A stretch of 54,230 nt of DNA from Microbacterium sp. SMR1 (GCF_003289625.1 NZ_QMBN01000002.1:1-54230), one strand, 5' to 3'; shown: positions 33,896 through 42,835, counted from the stretch's first letter. Notes: generated from the sequence alone by a model not told the origin. Numbers and translations are program-made.

Positions 33896-34150
33896 GTGCT
33901 GGTGTTGACGAGACGAGTCGGTGAGAAGGTGCTCATCGGCGACGACATCGAGCTCACGGTGCTCGAGGTCAAGGGCGACAGCATCCGGCTCGGCATCGAA
34001 GCGCCGCGGTCGACCCGCATCCAGCGCGCCGAGATCGTGGCGGCCGTCGAGACCGAGAACGTCTCGGCCGCCCGCACGTCCGCAGACGAGCAGGCGGCGC
34101 TCCTGAACGCACTCGTCCGCCGCCAGGGCGGGGCCCCGACGGCGGACTGA
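33896..34150 (+). CDS. csrA: carbon storage regulator / flagellin mRNA repressor CsrA
   Basis: 84 residues. RNA-binding dimer; the core MLVLTRRVGEKVLIGDDIEL and SIRLGIEAPRSTRIQRAEIV is complete, including the Arg of the SIRLGIEAP strand region, with a C-terminal helical extension typical of Gram-positive CsrA. Expected to repress fliC by binding its leader and to be inhibited by FliW. A TAGGGT box at 33884-33889 would start transcription at the GTG, suggesting a separate leaderless mRNA (weak evidence). Last flagellar gene, convergent with znuA. Confidence 0.95.
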   Translation: MLVLTRRVGEKVLIGDDIELTVLEVKGDSIRLGIEAPRSTRIQRAEIVAAVETENVSAARTSADEQAALLNALVRRQGGAPTAD

Positions 34151-34169
34151 GAGGGATGACGGCGGCGGG

Positions 34170-35165
34170 TCAGCCCGCGAGGGCGCCCGAGATCTCGTCG
34201 ATGTTCTGCTGCATCCAGCCGACGTAGTCGACGCCGTCGGGCATCAGCTCGGTGAACTCCAGCACGGGGATGTTCAGCTCACCGGCGAGCTTCGTGATCT
34301 CCGTCGTCTCGGCGCCGCCCGTCTGGGCGTTGACGATCACGATCCGGACCTCACCCGAACGCAGGATCTGCTGCGCCTCGAGGAGGGTCGCGGGAGGCAC
34401 GTCCTGCCCCTCTTCGACGGCTTCGCTGAACGCCTCCGGAGTCGCGTTCTCCAGACCCGCCGCCGCGGCGAGATACAGCGGCACCGGCTCGGTCACGAAG
34501 ATCTTCTCGCCCTGGTGCGCCGCCGAGATGGTGTCGAGGGATGTCTCGAGGCCGTCGATCCGCTCGATGAGCGCCTTCGCGTTCGCCTCGAACGTGTCGG
34601 CCTGGGCCGCGTCGAGCTCACCGAGCTCGTGCGCGATGTCTTCGACGAGGTGAGCGATCGTGTGCGGGTCGTACCAGACGTGCTCGTTGAAGCCCTCGAT
34701 GTGGTCGTGACCCTCGTGCTCGTGCTCGTGGTCGTGCTCGGCCTCGGCGCTCTCGTCCGAGGCATGGTCGTCGTGGCCCTCGGCGCCGGGGAAGTCGTGC
34801 GAGAACTCGACCGCCGTGAGCACCGGTGCCGTGCTGCCGCTCGACTCGACGAGCCCGTCGAGGAACGAGTCGTAGCCCCCGCCGTTCTCGATGACGAGAT
34901 CGGCCTGCGACACCGTCAGCTGGTCGCGCGCCGACGCCTCGTACGAGTGCGGGTCCTGCGCGAGCGAGGTCACGATCGAGGTCACCTCGACGGCGTCGCC
35001 GCCGACCTCGGCGGCCAGCGAGCCATAGACATTGGTCGAGGCGACGACACTGAGCTTGCCGCCGTCCGAGCCGCTCGCGGCCGGCGACGAGGTGCCGGCG
35101 CAGCCGGCGAGTGCGAGGGATGCCGCTGCCACGAGCACGGCTGCGGGGAGGAGTCGACGGGTCAT
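34170..35165 (-). CDS. znuA: zinc ABC transporter substrate-binding lipoprotein
   Basis: 331 residues. Signal peptide with lipobox LAGC (Cys near residue 22), then the cluster-9 binding fold. Metal ligands: His in AQDPHSYEAS, the DPHTIAHL motif, and a His-rich loop between them (about residues 130-160, EHDHEHEHEGHDH), typical of zinc rather than manganese proteins. It delivers zinc to ZnuBC, whose genes are at 5150-6831 on the same strand, 27 kb away past the flagellar cluster. It has its own promoter and likely Zur operator. Confidence 0.94.
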   Translation of the reverse strand: MTRRLLPAAVLVAAASLALAGCAGTSSPAASGSDGGKLSVVASTNVYGSLAAEVGGDAVEVTSIVTSLAQDPHSYEASARDQLTVSQADLVIENGGGYDSFLDGLVESSGSTAPVLTAVEFSHDFPGAEGHDDHASDESAEAEHDHEHEHEGHDHIEGFNEHVWYDPHTIAHLVEDIAHELGELDAAQADTFEANAKALIERIDGLETSLDTISAAHQGEKIFVTEPVPLYLAAAAGLENATPEAFSEAVEEGQDVPPATLLEAQQILRSGEVRIVIVNAQTGGAETTEITKLAGELNIPVLEFTELMPDGVDYVGWMQQNIDEISGALAG

Positions 35166-35172
35166 GCCCTCG

Positions 35173-35203
35173 ATTGTACGTTACTGATAATCGTTCTCCG
35201 TAC
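35173..35203 (-). promoter_or_regulatory. znuA promoter with probable Zur operator
   Basis: An AT-rich island. On the minus strand TACAAT (35178-35173) fits a -10 box and would start transcription at or next to the znuA ATG (35165), giving a leaderless mRNA. Just upstream, TGATAATCGTTCTC (plus strand, 35185-35198) is an imperfect palindrome like Fur/Zur boxes, flanked by GTACG / CGTAC. Zur binding is inferred. No other feature is seen in the rest of 35204-35385. Confidence 0.6.
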
Positions 35204-35385
35204 ACGTCCGCTGGGAGACGACCTTTCGGCGGCCCGAAGGATTCGCTCGCCCGAAATGCTGTCAATCAGGGCTTTTCGTCATTTTCGACGGCCTGCGGCT
35301 GGCAAGCTCGAGAGCGGCCGATCTCCGTTCGACGGTGCCCGGGACGATCGCCCGCCATCCCGTCATCCCGCTTCGAGGAGGAGCC

Positions 35386-35952
35386 ATGTCGCCCTGGGCG
35401 CTCTTCATCCTGGCCGTCGGCGTCTCGGCCGACGCCTTCGCCGTGGCTCTCGGGAAAGGCCTGCAGCTGCGGGCTCACGTCGTGCGCGGCGCACTCCTCA
35501 TCGCCGGCGCCTTCGGCCTCGCGCAGGCCGTGATGCCGCTGATCGGCTGGCTGCTCGGCAGCACCTTCGCGGAGGCCATCGCCCCGTTCGACCACTGGAT
35601 CGCCTTCGTCCTGCTCGCCGCCATCGGCGCGAAGATGCTGTGGGAGGCGTTCCGCCCCGACGATGACGACGCGGACGCGGCATCCGGCCTGTCGGCGCGC
35701 GAGATCATCCTGCTCGCTCTCGCGACGAGCATCGACGCCCTCGCCGTCGGGCTGTCCTTCGCCTTCCTCGACGTGCCGCTGTGGATCGCGGTCATCTCGA
35801 TCGGCCTCGTCACGTTCGCCCTGTCGTTCGTCGCCGTGCTGATCGGCCACCGCATCGGCACGCGCTGGCGCAAGCCCGCCGAGATCATCGGCGGCATCGT
35901 GCTCATCGGCATCGGCACCCAGATCCTCATCGAGCACCTGGTCGCCGGCTAG
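35386..35952 (+). CDS. mntP: manganese efflux pump MntP
   Basis: 188 residues, six membrane segments in two related halves. Each half carries the family Asp motif: GVSADAFAVALGKG near residue 14 and ATSIDALAVGLSF near residue 115. Exports excess Mn(II). I chose the ATG at 35386 (GAGGAGGAG just before); the frame also opens at 35335 with a non-family lead. I looked for a yybP-ykoY riboswitch upstream and did not recognise one. Confidence 0.92.
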   Translation: MSPWALFILAVGVSADAFAVALGKGLQLRAHVVRGALLIAGAFGLAQAVMPLIGWLLGSTFAEAIAPFDHWIAFVLLAAIGAKMLWEAFRPDDDDADAASGLSAREIILLALATSIDALAVGLSFAFLDVPLWIAVISIGLVTFALSFVAVLIGHRIGTRWRKPAEIIGGIVLIGIGTQILIEHLVAG

Positions 35953-35963
35953 CCCCCCGCGGC

Positions 35964-36173
35964 TCAGCCGGCGAGCTTCGCCTTCGCGTACGCGACGACG
36001 GCGTTCGCGTGTCCGTGGCCGAGTCCGTGCTCGGTCTTGAGCGACGTGACGACCTGCATGTGCGGCGTCCCCGCCGAGAGCTGGTCGGCCGCGATGTCGA
36101 GCCAGTGCTGAATCGGCAGTCCGTAGGTCTTCTCGATGCTCGGGAAGTACGACGCCGGCCCCTTCTCACTCAT
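35964..36173 (-). CDS. DUF4287 family protein
   Basis: 69 residues, complete: GPASYFPSIEKTYGLPIQHW, then a helical body ending in HGHANAVVAYAKAKLAG. The family has no established function; it is common as a small stand-alone protein in actinobacteria. Converges with mntP (11-base gap). Confidence 0.85.
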   Translation of the reverse strand: MSEKGPASYFPSIEKTYGLPIQHWLDIAADQLSAGTPHMQVVTSLKTEHGLGHGHANAVVAYAKAKLAG

Positions 36174-36200
36174 GCGCCGAGGCTACTCCCCCGCCCACCG

Positions 36201-36221
36201 CCGAGAACATACCGTTCTCGG
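36201..36221 (-). terminator. hairpin after bkd operon
   Basis: CCGAGAAC (36201-36208) pairs with GTTCTCGG (36214-36221) around ATACC, 12 bases past the E2 stop on the minus strand. It separates the dehydrogenase operon from the DUF4287 gene. Confidence 0.6.
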
Positions 36222-36232
36222 GAGCATCCAGC

Positions 36233-37573
36233 TCAGTCGAGCAGCAGCGCGGGCTCCTCCAGGACGGATGCCACGTCGGCGATGAACCGGCTCATGCCGT
36301 CGCCGTCCACGACGCGGTGGTCGAACGAGCCCGAGACGGTCGTCACGTAGCGGGGACGCACCTCGCCGTCGACGACCCACGGCTTCTGCCGGATCGTGCC
36401 CATCGCGACGATGCCCGACTCGCCGGGGTTGATGATCGGGGTACCGGCATCCATGCCGAACACGCCGATGTTCGTGATCGTGATCGTGCCGCCCTGCTGC
36501 TCGGCGGGCGCGGTCTTGCCCTCGCGGGCAGTGAGGGTCAGCTTCTCGAGAGCGCGGGCCAGGCCGCGCATGTTGAGGTCCTGCGCGTCCTTGATGTTCG
36601 GCACGAGAAGGCCGCGCGGGGTCGCGGCGGCGATGCCGAGGTTGACGTAGTGGCGCACCCGGATCTCGGCGCCGTTCTCGGTCTCGACCCACGCGGCGTT
36701 CACCATCGGCGTCCGGCGCACCGCCCACACGACCGCGCGTGCCATGATCAGCAGCGGCGAGACCTTGATGTCGGCGAAGTCGGGCGACGCCTTCATCCGC
36801 TTGACGACCTCCATCGTGCGGGTCGCGTCGACGTCCGTCCACACCGACACGTGCGGTGCGGTGTGCGCGGAGTCGACCATGTGCTTGGCGGTGACCTTCC
36901 GGACACCCTTGACGGGGATCGTCTCCTCGCGGTCGTCGGCCGGCTCGGCCGAGATGACGGCCGGCGGGACGGGGATGGTCTGCTCGCGCACCTCGGGTCG
37001 GGCGGGCGTCTGGAGGTTCCGGAAGACGGATGCCTGCGACGCGTGGTTCACGACGTCCTCGCGCGTCACCTCGCCCGCGGCGCCCGACGGCGTGACCGAG
37101 GCGAGATCGACGCCGAGGTCGCGTGCCAGCTTGCGGATCGGGGGCTTCGCCACGACGCCCACGGCCGCGCGCACGGGGGGCTCGGCGGGCTTGCGGCGGC
37201 GCGACTGCACCTGTCCGGCTCCGCCGTATCCGACGAGCACCGACCCGTTCTCCTCCGAGGCGTCGCCGGCTGCCGCAGGCTTCTCGGCAGGGACGGCCGG
37301 GCTGCTCGCGGCATCCGCTCCTCCGGACCCACCCCCCGGGGCGATCGTGATGATCGCGGCCCCGACCTCGACGGTCGTCCCCTCGTCGACGAGCAGCTCG
37401 CCGACGGTTCCCGAGAACGGCGACGGCAGCTCGACGAGCGACTTCGCGGTCTCGATCTCGACGAGGACGTCGTTGACCGCGACCTCGTCGCCCGCGGCCA
37501 CGCGCCACTGCACGATCTCGGCCTCGGTGAGGCCTTCGCCGACGTCCGGCAGGTGGAAGGTCTGGGTGCTCAT
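36233..37573 (-). CDS. branched-chain 2-oxoacid dehydrogenase E2 (acyltransferase)
   Basis: 446 residues. N-terminal lipoyl domain (residues ~5-78, lipoyl-Lys in ETAKS), a flexible linker, E3-binding domain ([20 protein letters not shown]), then the catalytic domain with the active-site DHRVVDGDG near the C-terminus. Moves the acyl group from E1 to CoA. Third gene of the E1-alpha, E1-beta, E2 operon; 31 bases after E1-beta. No E3 gene is present here, so the shared dihydrolipoamide dehydrogenase is presumably encoded elsewhere. Confidence 0.92.
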   Translation of the reverse strand: MSTQTFHLPDVGEGLTEAEIVQWRVAAGDEVAVNDVLVEIETAKSLVELPSPFSGTVGELLVDEGTTVEVGAAIITIAPGGGSGGADAASSPAVPAEKPAAAGDASEENGSVLVGYGGAGQVQSRRRKPAEPPVRAAVGVVAKPPIRKLARDLGVDLASVTPSGAAGEVTREDVVNHASQASVFRNLQTPARPEVREQTIPVPPAVISAEPADDREETIPVKGVRKVTAKHMVDSAHTAPHVSVWTDVDATRTMEVVKRMKASPDFADIKVSPLLIMARAVVWAVRRTPMVNAAWVETENGAEIRVRHYVNLGIAAATPRGLLVPNIKDAQDLNMRGLARALEKLTLTAREGKTAPAEQQGGTITITNIGVFGMDAGTPIINPGESGIVAMGTIRQKPWVVDGEVRPRYVTTVSGSFDHRVVDGDGMSRFIADVASVLEEPALLLD

Positions 37574-37604
37574 GAGGGAATCCTCTCGCAGGCGCGTCGG
37601 ATGG

Positions 37605-38585
37605 TCAGTAGGCGAGGGCGCGGTCGACGGCCTCGAGGATGCGGTCGGCGTCGGGCAGGTAGGCGCCCTCGAGCTTCGCCGCCGGGAACGGGACGTCGAA
37701 GCCCGACACCCGCAGCACGGGAGCCTCGAGCGAGAAGAACGCCTGCTCCGTGACGGTCGCGGCGATCTCGGACCCCAGCGAGGTGAAGCCGGGGGCCTCC
37801 TGCCCGTAGACCATCCGCCCCGTGCGGCGCACCGACTCGACGATCGGGCCGTAGTCGACCGGCGACAGCGACCGCAGGTCGACGACCTCGCACGACACGC
37901 CTTCGCTCTCGGCGAGCGCGGCGGCCTGCAGCAGCACGTTCACCATCGCGCCGTGCCCGACGAGCGTGACGTCGGTGCCCCGCCGGACCACGCGCGAGGC
38001 GTGCAGCGGCAGTGCGCGTGCGGTGAGGTCGACCTCGCCCTTGGACCAGTAGCGCGACTTGGGCTCGAGGAACACGATCGGGTCGTTCGAGGCGATGGCG
38101 TCCTGGATCATCCAGTAGGCATCGTTCGGCGTCGACGGCGACACGACCCGCAGGCCCGCGGTGTGCGTGAAGTACGCCTCCGGGCTCTCCTGATGGTGCT
38201 CGACGGCGCCGATGTGACCGCCGTAGGGAATGCGGATGACGACGGGGAACGACATCCGCCCGTCGTGCCGGTTGGTGAGCTTCGCGAGCTGCGTCGTGAT
38301 CTGGTCGAAGGCGGGGAAGACGAACCCGTCGAACTGGATCTCGCACACCGGGCGGAAGCCGGCCATCGCGAGGCCGATCGCGGTGCCGACGATGCCCGAC
38401 TCGGCGAGGGGCGTGTCGAGCACGCGGCGGTCGCCGAACTCGGCCTGCAGCCCCTCCGTGACGCGGAACACGCCGCCGAGGCGGCCGATGTCCTCGCCCA
38501 TCATGAGGACGTGGTCGTCCTGCTGCATCGCGGCGCGCATGCCCGCGTTGAGCGCCTTGCTGAACGGCAGCGTCTCGACGCTCAT
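37605..38585 (-). CDS. branched-chain 2-oxoacid dehydrogenase E1 beta
   Basis: 326 residues, normal for E1-beta. Transketolase pyrimidine-binding domain with [39 protein letters not shown] and [20 protein letters not shown], and a transketolase C-domain. It forms the thiamine-diphosphate heterotetramer with E1-alpha. The ATG at 38585 overlaps the E1-alpha stop by 4 bases; the long open frame upstream is a shadow of E1-alpha. Confidence 0.93.
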   Translation of the reverse strand: MSVETLPFSKALNAGMRAAMQQDDHVLMMGEDIGRLGGVFRVTEGLQAEFGDRRVLDTPLAESGIVGTAIGLAMAGFRPVCEIQFDGFVFPAFDQITTQLAKLTNRHDGRMSFPVVIRIPYGGHIGAVEHHQESPEAYFTHTAGLRVVSPSTPNDAYWMIQDAIASNDPIVFLEPKSRYWSKGEVDLTARALPLHASRVVRRGTDVTLVGHGAMVNVLLQAAALAESEGVSCEVVDLRSLSPVDYGPIVESVRRTGRMVYGQEAPGFTSLGSEIAATVTEQAFFSLEAPVLRVSGFDVPFPAAKLEGAYLPDADRILEAVDRALAY

Positions 38586-39715
38586 GCGCGTCCCTCCTCG
38601 AAGGATGCCTCGTAGTCGGCGAGCCACTTCCGCTGCCGGTCGATGAGCGGATGCTGCTCGCTGTAGACGTGCGCGAACATGCTGTCGGCCTCGGGAGCGG
38701 TGAGCTGGTTCGTGCGGACCCGGACGTCGTCGGCGTAGGCCGCGGCCGCGGCATCCACGTCGTCGAAGAAGGATGCCGACGCGCCGCGGCCCTCGAGATA
38801 GACGCGCATGCGGGCGATCGGGTCGCGCTGCGCCCAGAAGGCCTCTTCGTCGCTCGTGCGGTACTTCGTCGGGTCGTCGCTCGTCGTGTGCGCGCCCATG
38901 CGGTAGGTCAGCGCTTCGATCGCGCGCGGCCCCTCGCCGGAGCGGGCCTCGTCGAGGGCGAGCTTGGTGACGGCGTAGCTGGCGAGCACGTCGTTGCCGT
39001 CGACGCGGATCGACGGCATCCCGTATCCGGCGCCGCGCCGCACGAGCGGGACCTTGGACTGCGTCGAGACGGGCACCGAGATCGCCCAGTGATTGTTCTG
39101 CAGGAAGAAGACCTGCGGGGTGTTGTAGCTCGTGGCGAAGACCATCGCCTCGTGCACGTCGCCCTGGCTCGACGCGCCGTCGCCGTAGTAGACGATGACC
39201 GCTTCGTCGCGCTCGGGGTCGCCCGTGCCGGTGCGTCCGTCGAAGACCATGCCCATGCCGTAGCCGGAGGCGTGCAGCGTCTGCGAGCCGAGCACCAGCG
39301 TGTAGATGTGGGTGTTGCCGTTCTTGGGGTCTGTCGGGTCCCACCCGCCGTGCGTGAGGCCGCGCATGAGCCGGATGATGTCGATCGGATCGACGCCGCG
39401 GATCGTGCACACGACGTGCTCGCGGTACGACGGGAAGAGGTGGTCCTGGGGTCGGGCCGCACGCGCGGAGCCGACCTGAGCGGCCTCCTGCCCGAAGGAC
39501 GGCGGCCAGAGGGCGAGCTGCCCCTGGCGCTGCAGGTTCGTCGCCTGGCGGTCGAAGGCCCGCACCGTCACCATGTCGCGGTAGAACGTCTCGAGCTCGA
39601 CCTCGGAGAGCGCCTCGATCACCGGCAGGTAGCGTTCGGCTTCGGGCGACGGGTCGAGTGAGCCGTCGGCCGCGAGGACGCGGACGAGAGCGGGATCGAG
39701 TTCTGCGTCGGTCAC
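38582..39715 (-). CDS. branched-chain 2-oxoacid dehydrogenase E1 alpha
   Basis: 377 residues. The thiamine-diphosphate motif GDGASSQGDVHEAMVFATSY plus NNHWAIS is intact, and the phosphorylation-loop region ends in TSDDPTKYRTSDEEAFW. Decarboxylates branched-chain 2-oxoacids; pyruvate-type substrates cannot be fully excluded by eye, but the E1-alpha layout is the branched-chain form. GTG start; a possible promoter TTGTCG-N17-CCATAC lies around 39744-39772 on the minus strand. Confidence 0.9.
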   Translation of the reverse strand: MTDAELDPALVRVLAADGSLDPSPEAERYLPVIEALSEVELETFYRDMVTVRAFDRQATNLQRQGQLALWPPSFGQEAAQVGSARAARPQDHLFPSYREHVVCTIRGVDPIDIIRLMRGLTHGGWDPTDPKNGNTHIYTLVLGSQTLHASGYGMGMVFDGRTGTGDPERDEAVIVYYGDGASSQGDVHEAMVFATSYNTPQVFFLQNNHWAISVPVSTQSKVPLVRRGAGYGMPSIRVDGNDVLASYAVTKLALDEARSGEGPRAIEALTYRMGAHTTSDDPTKYRTSDEEAFWAQRDPIARMRVYLEGRGASASFFDDVDAAAAAYADDVRVRTNQLTAPEADSMFAHVYSEQHPLIDRQRKWLADYEASFEEGRA

Positions 39716-39828
39716 CCTCCCACGCTAACGCCCCCGGTATGGCCCCATCTGCATGCGGTCGACAACGGATGTCGAGATTCGCGGTGGGCGCGGCACAAGC
39801 CGGGCGGCCCATCAGGGACGTCGCGGCG

Positions 39829-39856
39829 CTTCCGGTCGGCTTCAGGCCCGCTTCAG
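39829..39856 (+). promoter_or_regulatory. CTTCAG direct repeats before the response regulator
   Basis: CTTCCG (39829), CTTCAG (39840) and CTTCAG (39851) at exact 11-base spacing, ending 24 bases before the regulator ATG. Helically phased direct repeats are typical OmpR/PhoB-type binding sites. A second triple set lies at 41941-41967. Confidence 0.7.
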
Positions 39857-39880
39857 CAGAGACGCGTCACACTGGGAGCG

Positions 39881-40558
39881 ATGCGCGTGCTGGTGGTCGA
39901 TGACGAAGTCCGCCTCGCCGACGGGATCCGTCGGGGTCTCGAGGCCGAGGGCTTCGCCGTCGACGTCGCCCATAACGGGGTCGATGGACTCTGGCGCGCG
40001 CGAGAGACGCGGTACGACGCGATCGTCCTCGACCTGATGATGCCGGGGATGAGCGGTTGGAAGGTGTGCGAGACGCTGCGGGCCGAGGAGAACTGGACGC
40101 CCGTGCTCATGCTCACCGCGAAGGACGGCGAGTGGGACCAGGTCGAGGCGCTCGAGGCCGGCGCCGACGACTACGTCACGAAGCCGTTCTCGTATCCCGT
40201 GCTGGTCGCCCGGCTGCGTGCCCTCATCCGTCGGGGCGGGGTAGCGCGGCCTGTGGCACTCGAGGCGGGCGACCTGCGCCTCGACCCCGCGTCGCGTCGC
40301 GTCTGGAGGGGAGAGACGGAGGTCGAGTTGACTTCTCGCGAGTTCGCCGTGCTGCATCACCTCATCCGGCACCGCGGCCAGGTGATCTCCAAGCGCGACC
40401 TGATCGCGGGGGTGTGGGATGACGACTTCGCGGGCGACCCCAACATCGTCGAGGTCTACGTCGCACACCTGCGGCGCAAACTCGACCAACCGTTCGGGCG
40501 CGAGGCGATCGAGACCATCCGCGGCGCCGGCTACCGACTCGCGGCGGACGGGGGCTGA
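39881..40558 (+). CDS. OmpR-family response regulator
   Basis: 225 residues. Receiver domain with acidic pocket VVDDE, phospho-acceptor D51 (AIVLDLMMPGMSGW) and the Lys of DDYVTKPFSYP; a C-terminal winged helix (ELTSREFAVLHHLIRHRGQV, IVEVYVAHLRRKLDQPFG, IRGAGYRL). GGAG precedes the ATG. It is paired with the histidine kinase starting 2 bases after its stop. Likely binds the CTTCAG repeats in front of itself and of the PepSY-like gene. Confidence 0.94.
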   Translation: MRVLVVDDEVRLADGIRRGLEAEGFAVDVAHNGVDGLWRARETRYDAIVLDLMMPGMSGWKVCETLRAEENWTPVLMLTAKDGEWDQVEALEAGADDYVTKPFSYPVLVARLRALIRRGGVARPVALEAGDLRLDPASRRVWRGETEVELTSREFAVLHHLIRHRGQVISKRDLIAGVWDDDFAGDPNIVEVYVAHLRRKLDQPFGREAIETIRGAGYRLAADGG

Positions 40559-40560
40559 CG

Positions 40561-41904
40561 GTGTCCGACGCAGGGCGGCGCCGGCCTCGTGGACTGCGGG
40601 GACGCATCACACTGCTCGCGACGGCGACCGTCGCGCTCGTGATGGTGCTCGGCTCGATCGCCTTCCACGCCGTGCTGAACGCCAGCATCCACGCCGCCGC
40701 GGATCGTGCGGCGGAGGTGCGCGTCGAGGAGATTGCCGCACGTGTCGAGGCCGAGGGACCCGCAGCCGTCCGCTCCCTCGACGACGAGATCGTGCAGCTG
40801 CAGGATGCCGAGGGCGTCGTCGTCGTGGCCTCGAGCGACGCCGACGACGGGCCGCTCCCCGCCGCAGACCGCGACGGGGAGGAAGCGAGGTACGACGGCG
40901 ACCGGGTGCTGATCGCGACCGAGGAGCTCGACGACGGACGCCGGCTCGTGTTGGCGGTTCCCGCGGATGACGCGGCCGAGACCCTCGCGACAGTCGCCGC
41001 GCTGCTGGCGGCATCGACCGTCCTCGTCACCGCCCTGGTCGCCGGCGTCACGTGGTGGGTCGTCGGTCGGGCGCTCCGCCCCGTCGCGCGCATCCGCGCC
41101 GAGGTCGACGAGATCACCGCCGACCGGCTCGACCGGCGCATCGCCGAGCCGGCATCGGGCGACGAGATCGCGGCCCTGGCGGGCACGATGAACCGGATGC
41201 TGGCGCGCCTCGACGACGCGGCTGCCGCACAGCGTCGCTTCGTCTCCGACGCCTCGCACGAGCTCCGATCACCACTCGCGACGATGCGCCAGCATGCCGA
41301 ACTCGCGCGAGCGCACCCCGGGGCCACGTCACTCGACGATCTCGCGGAAGTCGTCTCGGCCGAAGGCCTCCGCATGCAGGATCTCGTCGACGGCCTGCTG
41401 CTGCTCGCGAGGTTGGACGAGCACGCACCGACCCGTCGCGAGGGCATCGACCTCGACGACCTCGCCCTGTCGGAGGCTGCGCGCCTCCGCGCGGCATCCG
41501 CGAGGGACCGGGCGGACGCGATCTCGGTCGACACGTCGGGGATCGGCGCAGCGCGCGCGATGGGCGACCCCCGCCTGCTGGCGCGCCTGGTGCGCAATCT
41601 CGCCGACAACGCCGTGCGACACGCACGCTCGCGGATCGCGCTGACCACGGTCGTCGATGTCGACGCCGGTCACGCCGTGCTGCACGTCGACGACGACGGC
41701 GCCGGTATCGCGCCGGAGGAGCGCGAGCGGGTGTTCGAACGCTTCGTCCGTCTGGACGAGGCCCGCGCGCGGGATGCCGGCGGCAGCGGCCTCGGGCTCG
41801 CGATCGTCCGCGGCATCGCGGACGCCTCGAGCGGTTCCGTATCGGTCTCCGCATCACCGCTCGGAGGCGCGCGGTTCACTGTGATCCTGCGCGCGGGCGA
41901 CTGA
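40561..41904 (+). CDS. sensor histidine kinase
   Basis: 447 residues. Two membrane helices (about 18-40 and 141-163) bracket an acidic extracellular domain of about 100 residues; then HAMP, the phospho-acceptor block FVSDASHELRSPLATMRQHA, and the ATPase domain (RLVRNLADNAVRHA, DDDGAGIAPEERERVFERF, GGSGLGLAIV). The signal is unknown; the acidic sensor suggests cations or cationic peptides. GTG start 2 bases after the regulator. Confidence 0.93.
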   Translation: MSDAGRRRPRGLRGRITLLATATVALVMVLGSIAFHAVLNASIHAAADRAAEVRVEEIAARVEAEGPAAVRSLDDEIVQLQDAEGVVVVASSDADDGPLPAADRDGEEARYDGDRVLIATEELDDGRRLVLAVPADDAAETLATVAALLAASTVLVTALVAGVTWWVVGRALRPVARIRAEVDEITADRLDRRIAEPASGDEIAALAGTMNRMLARLDDAAAAQRRFVSDASHELRSPLATMRQHAELARAHPGATSLDDLAEVVSAEGLRMQDLVDGLLLLARLDEHAPTRREGIDLDDLALSEAARLRAASARDRADAISVDTSGIGAARAMGDPRLLARLVRNLADNAVRHARSRIALTTVVDVDAGHAVLHVDDDGAGIAPEERERVFERFVRLDEARARDAGGSGLGLAIVRGIADASSGSVSVSASPLGGARFTVILRAGD

Positions 41905-41940
41905 GCGAGGAGCGCGGAGCGCGAGGTTCCCTGAACGCGG

Positions 41941-41967
41941 CTTCAGGTCGCTTCAGCCGTGCTTCAG
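41941..41967 (+). promoter_or_regulatory. CTTCAG direct repeats before the PepSY-like gene
   Basis: Three perfect CTTCAG copies (41941, 41951, 41962), spaced 10 and 11 bases, ending 23 bases before the ATG. Same motif, number and distance as in front of the response regulator, pointing to control by that regulator. Confidence 0.72.
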
Positions 41968-41990
41968 CGGTCGGTCGACACCATCGTGGC

Positions 41991-42803
41991 ATGAACGACA
42001 ACGAGCGCACCCCCCAGGACCAGCCGATCCCCGCCGACGCACCGACCCTTCCCCTCTCGCCGTCCGACGCCGCGCCCGCTGACGCGCCGGCTGACGCGCC
42101 CTCCGCTGCGCCTGTCGCTGTGCCTGCCGCTGTGCCTGCCGCTGTGCCTGCCGAACCGCGTCGGCGCGGTCGCCGCACAGCGCTGCTCGCCGGCGGAGCC
42201 GTCGTCGCGGCAGCGCTGCTCGTCGGAGGCGGTGCGGCCGTGGGTGCGGCGCTCGCCGACGACGATGACGACGAGGACCGAGCGGCCAGCCTGTCATCGT
42301 CGGACGGCCTCGCCGGCGCTCGCGCAGACGATGGCCGCGACGACGCGCCGACCGGCGGCGAGGCCGGGTCCATCTCGACCGAGGCCTACGGTGCGGCATC
42401 CGCGGACGAGCTCACCGCCATCGCCGACGCGGCGCGCGCGGCCGCCGACGGCGACGTCGTGTCACTCGATGCGGACCGCGACGGCACGTGGGACGTGCAG
42501 CTCGTCGCAGCAGACGGCTCCGAAACGGACGTCCGCGTGGACGTCGACGGCACCGTGACGGTCACAGCGACCGAGGCAGCCGAGGCCGATGACACCGCGG
42601 CGGAGAACGTCCTCGACGTCGCGACGCTGCGCACCGTGATCGAAGCGGCACTGAGCGAGGCCGACGGCCGCATCATCGACGTCGACGCGGACGACGACCC
42701 CCGCTCACCCTTCGACGTCTCGGTGCTCACCGCCGACCGCGGCGTCGTCGACGTCACCGTCGGCACCGACGGCTCGGTCCTCCGCACCGAGCTCGACGAC
42801 TGA
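41991..42803 (+). CDS. membrane-anchored PepSY-like protein, target of the two-component system
   Basis: 270 residues. A cytoplasmic Ala/Pro/Asp tract with VPAAVPA repeats (1-57), one membrane helix (about 65-88), then an exported, very acidic region with two PepSY-like units (ELTAIADAARAAADGDVVSL, then DVQLVAADGSETDVRVDVDG; and TLRTVIEAALSEADGRIIDV with a similar strand). PepSY domains often restrain peptidases or sense the envelope. The frame is open far upstream across the kinase gene; the ATG at 41991 is supported by the regulatory repeats just ahead. Confidence 0.8.
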   Translation: MNDNERTPQDQPIPADAPTLPLSPSDAAPADAPADAPSAAPVAVPAAVPAAVPAEPRRRGRRTALLAGGAVVAAALLVGGGAAVGAALADDDDDEDRAASLSSSDGLAGARADDGRDDAPTGGEAGSISTEAYGAASADELTAIADAARAAADGDVVSLDADRDGTWDVQLVAADGSETDVRVDVDGTVTVTATEAAEADDTAAENVLDVATLRTVIEAALSEADGRIIDVDADDDPRSPFDVSVLTADRGVVDVTVGTDGSVLRTELDD

Positions 42804-42835
42804 CCCGGACGCCCTCTCCGCTCGGTCCGACTGCC

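Noticed and set aside
35204..35385. Possible yybP-ykoY manganese riboswitch before mntP
   Set aside because: The conserved loop sequences of that riboswitch could not be found; only short, unremarkable inverted repeats are present.
39829..41967. CTTCAG repeats considered as a CRISPR or tandem array
   Set aside because: Only three 6-base units at each site, spaced one helical turn apart; this is a regulator-site pattern, with no spacers of CRISPR size.
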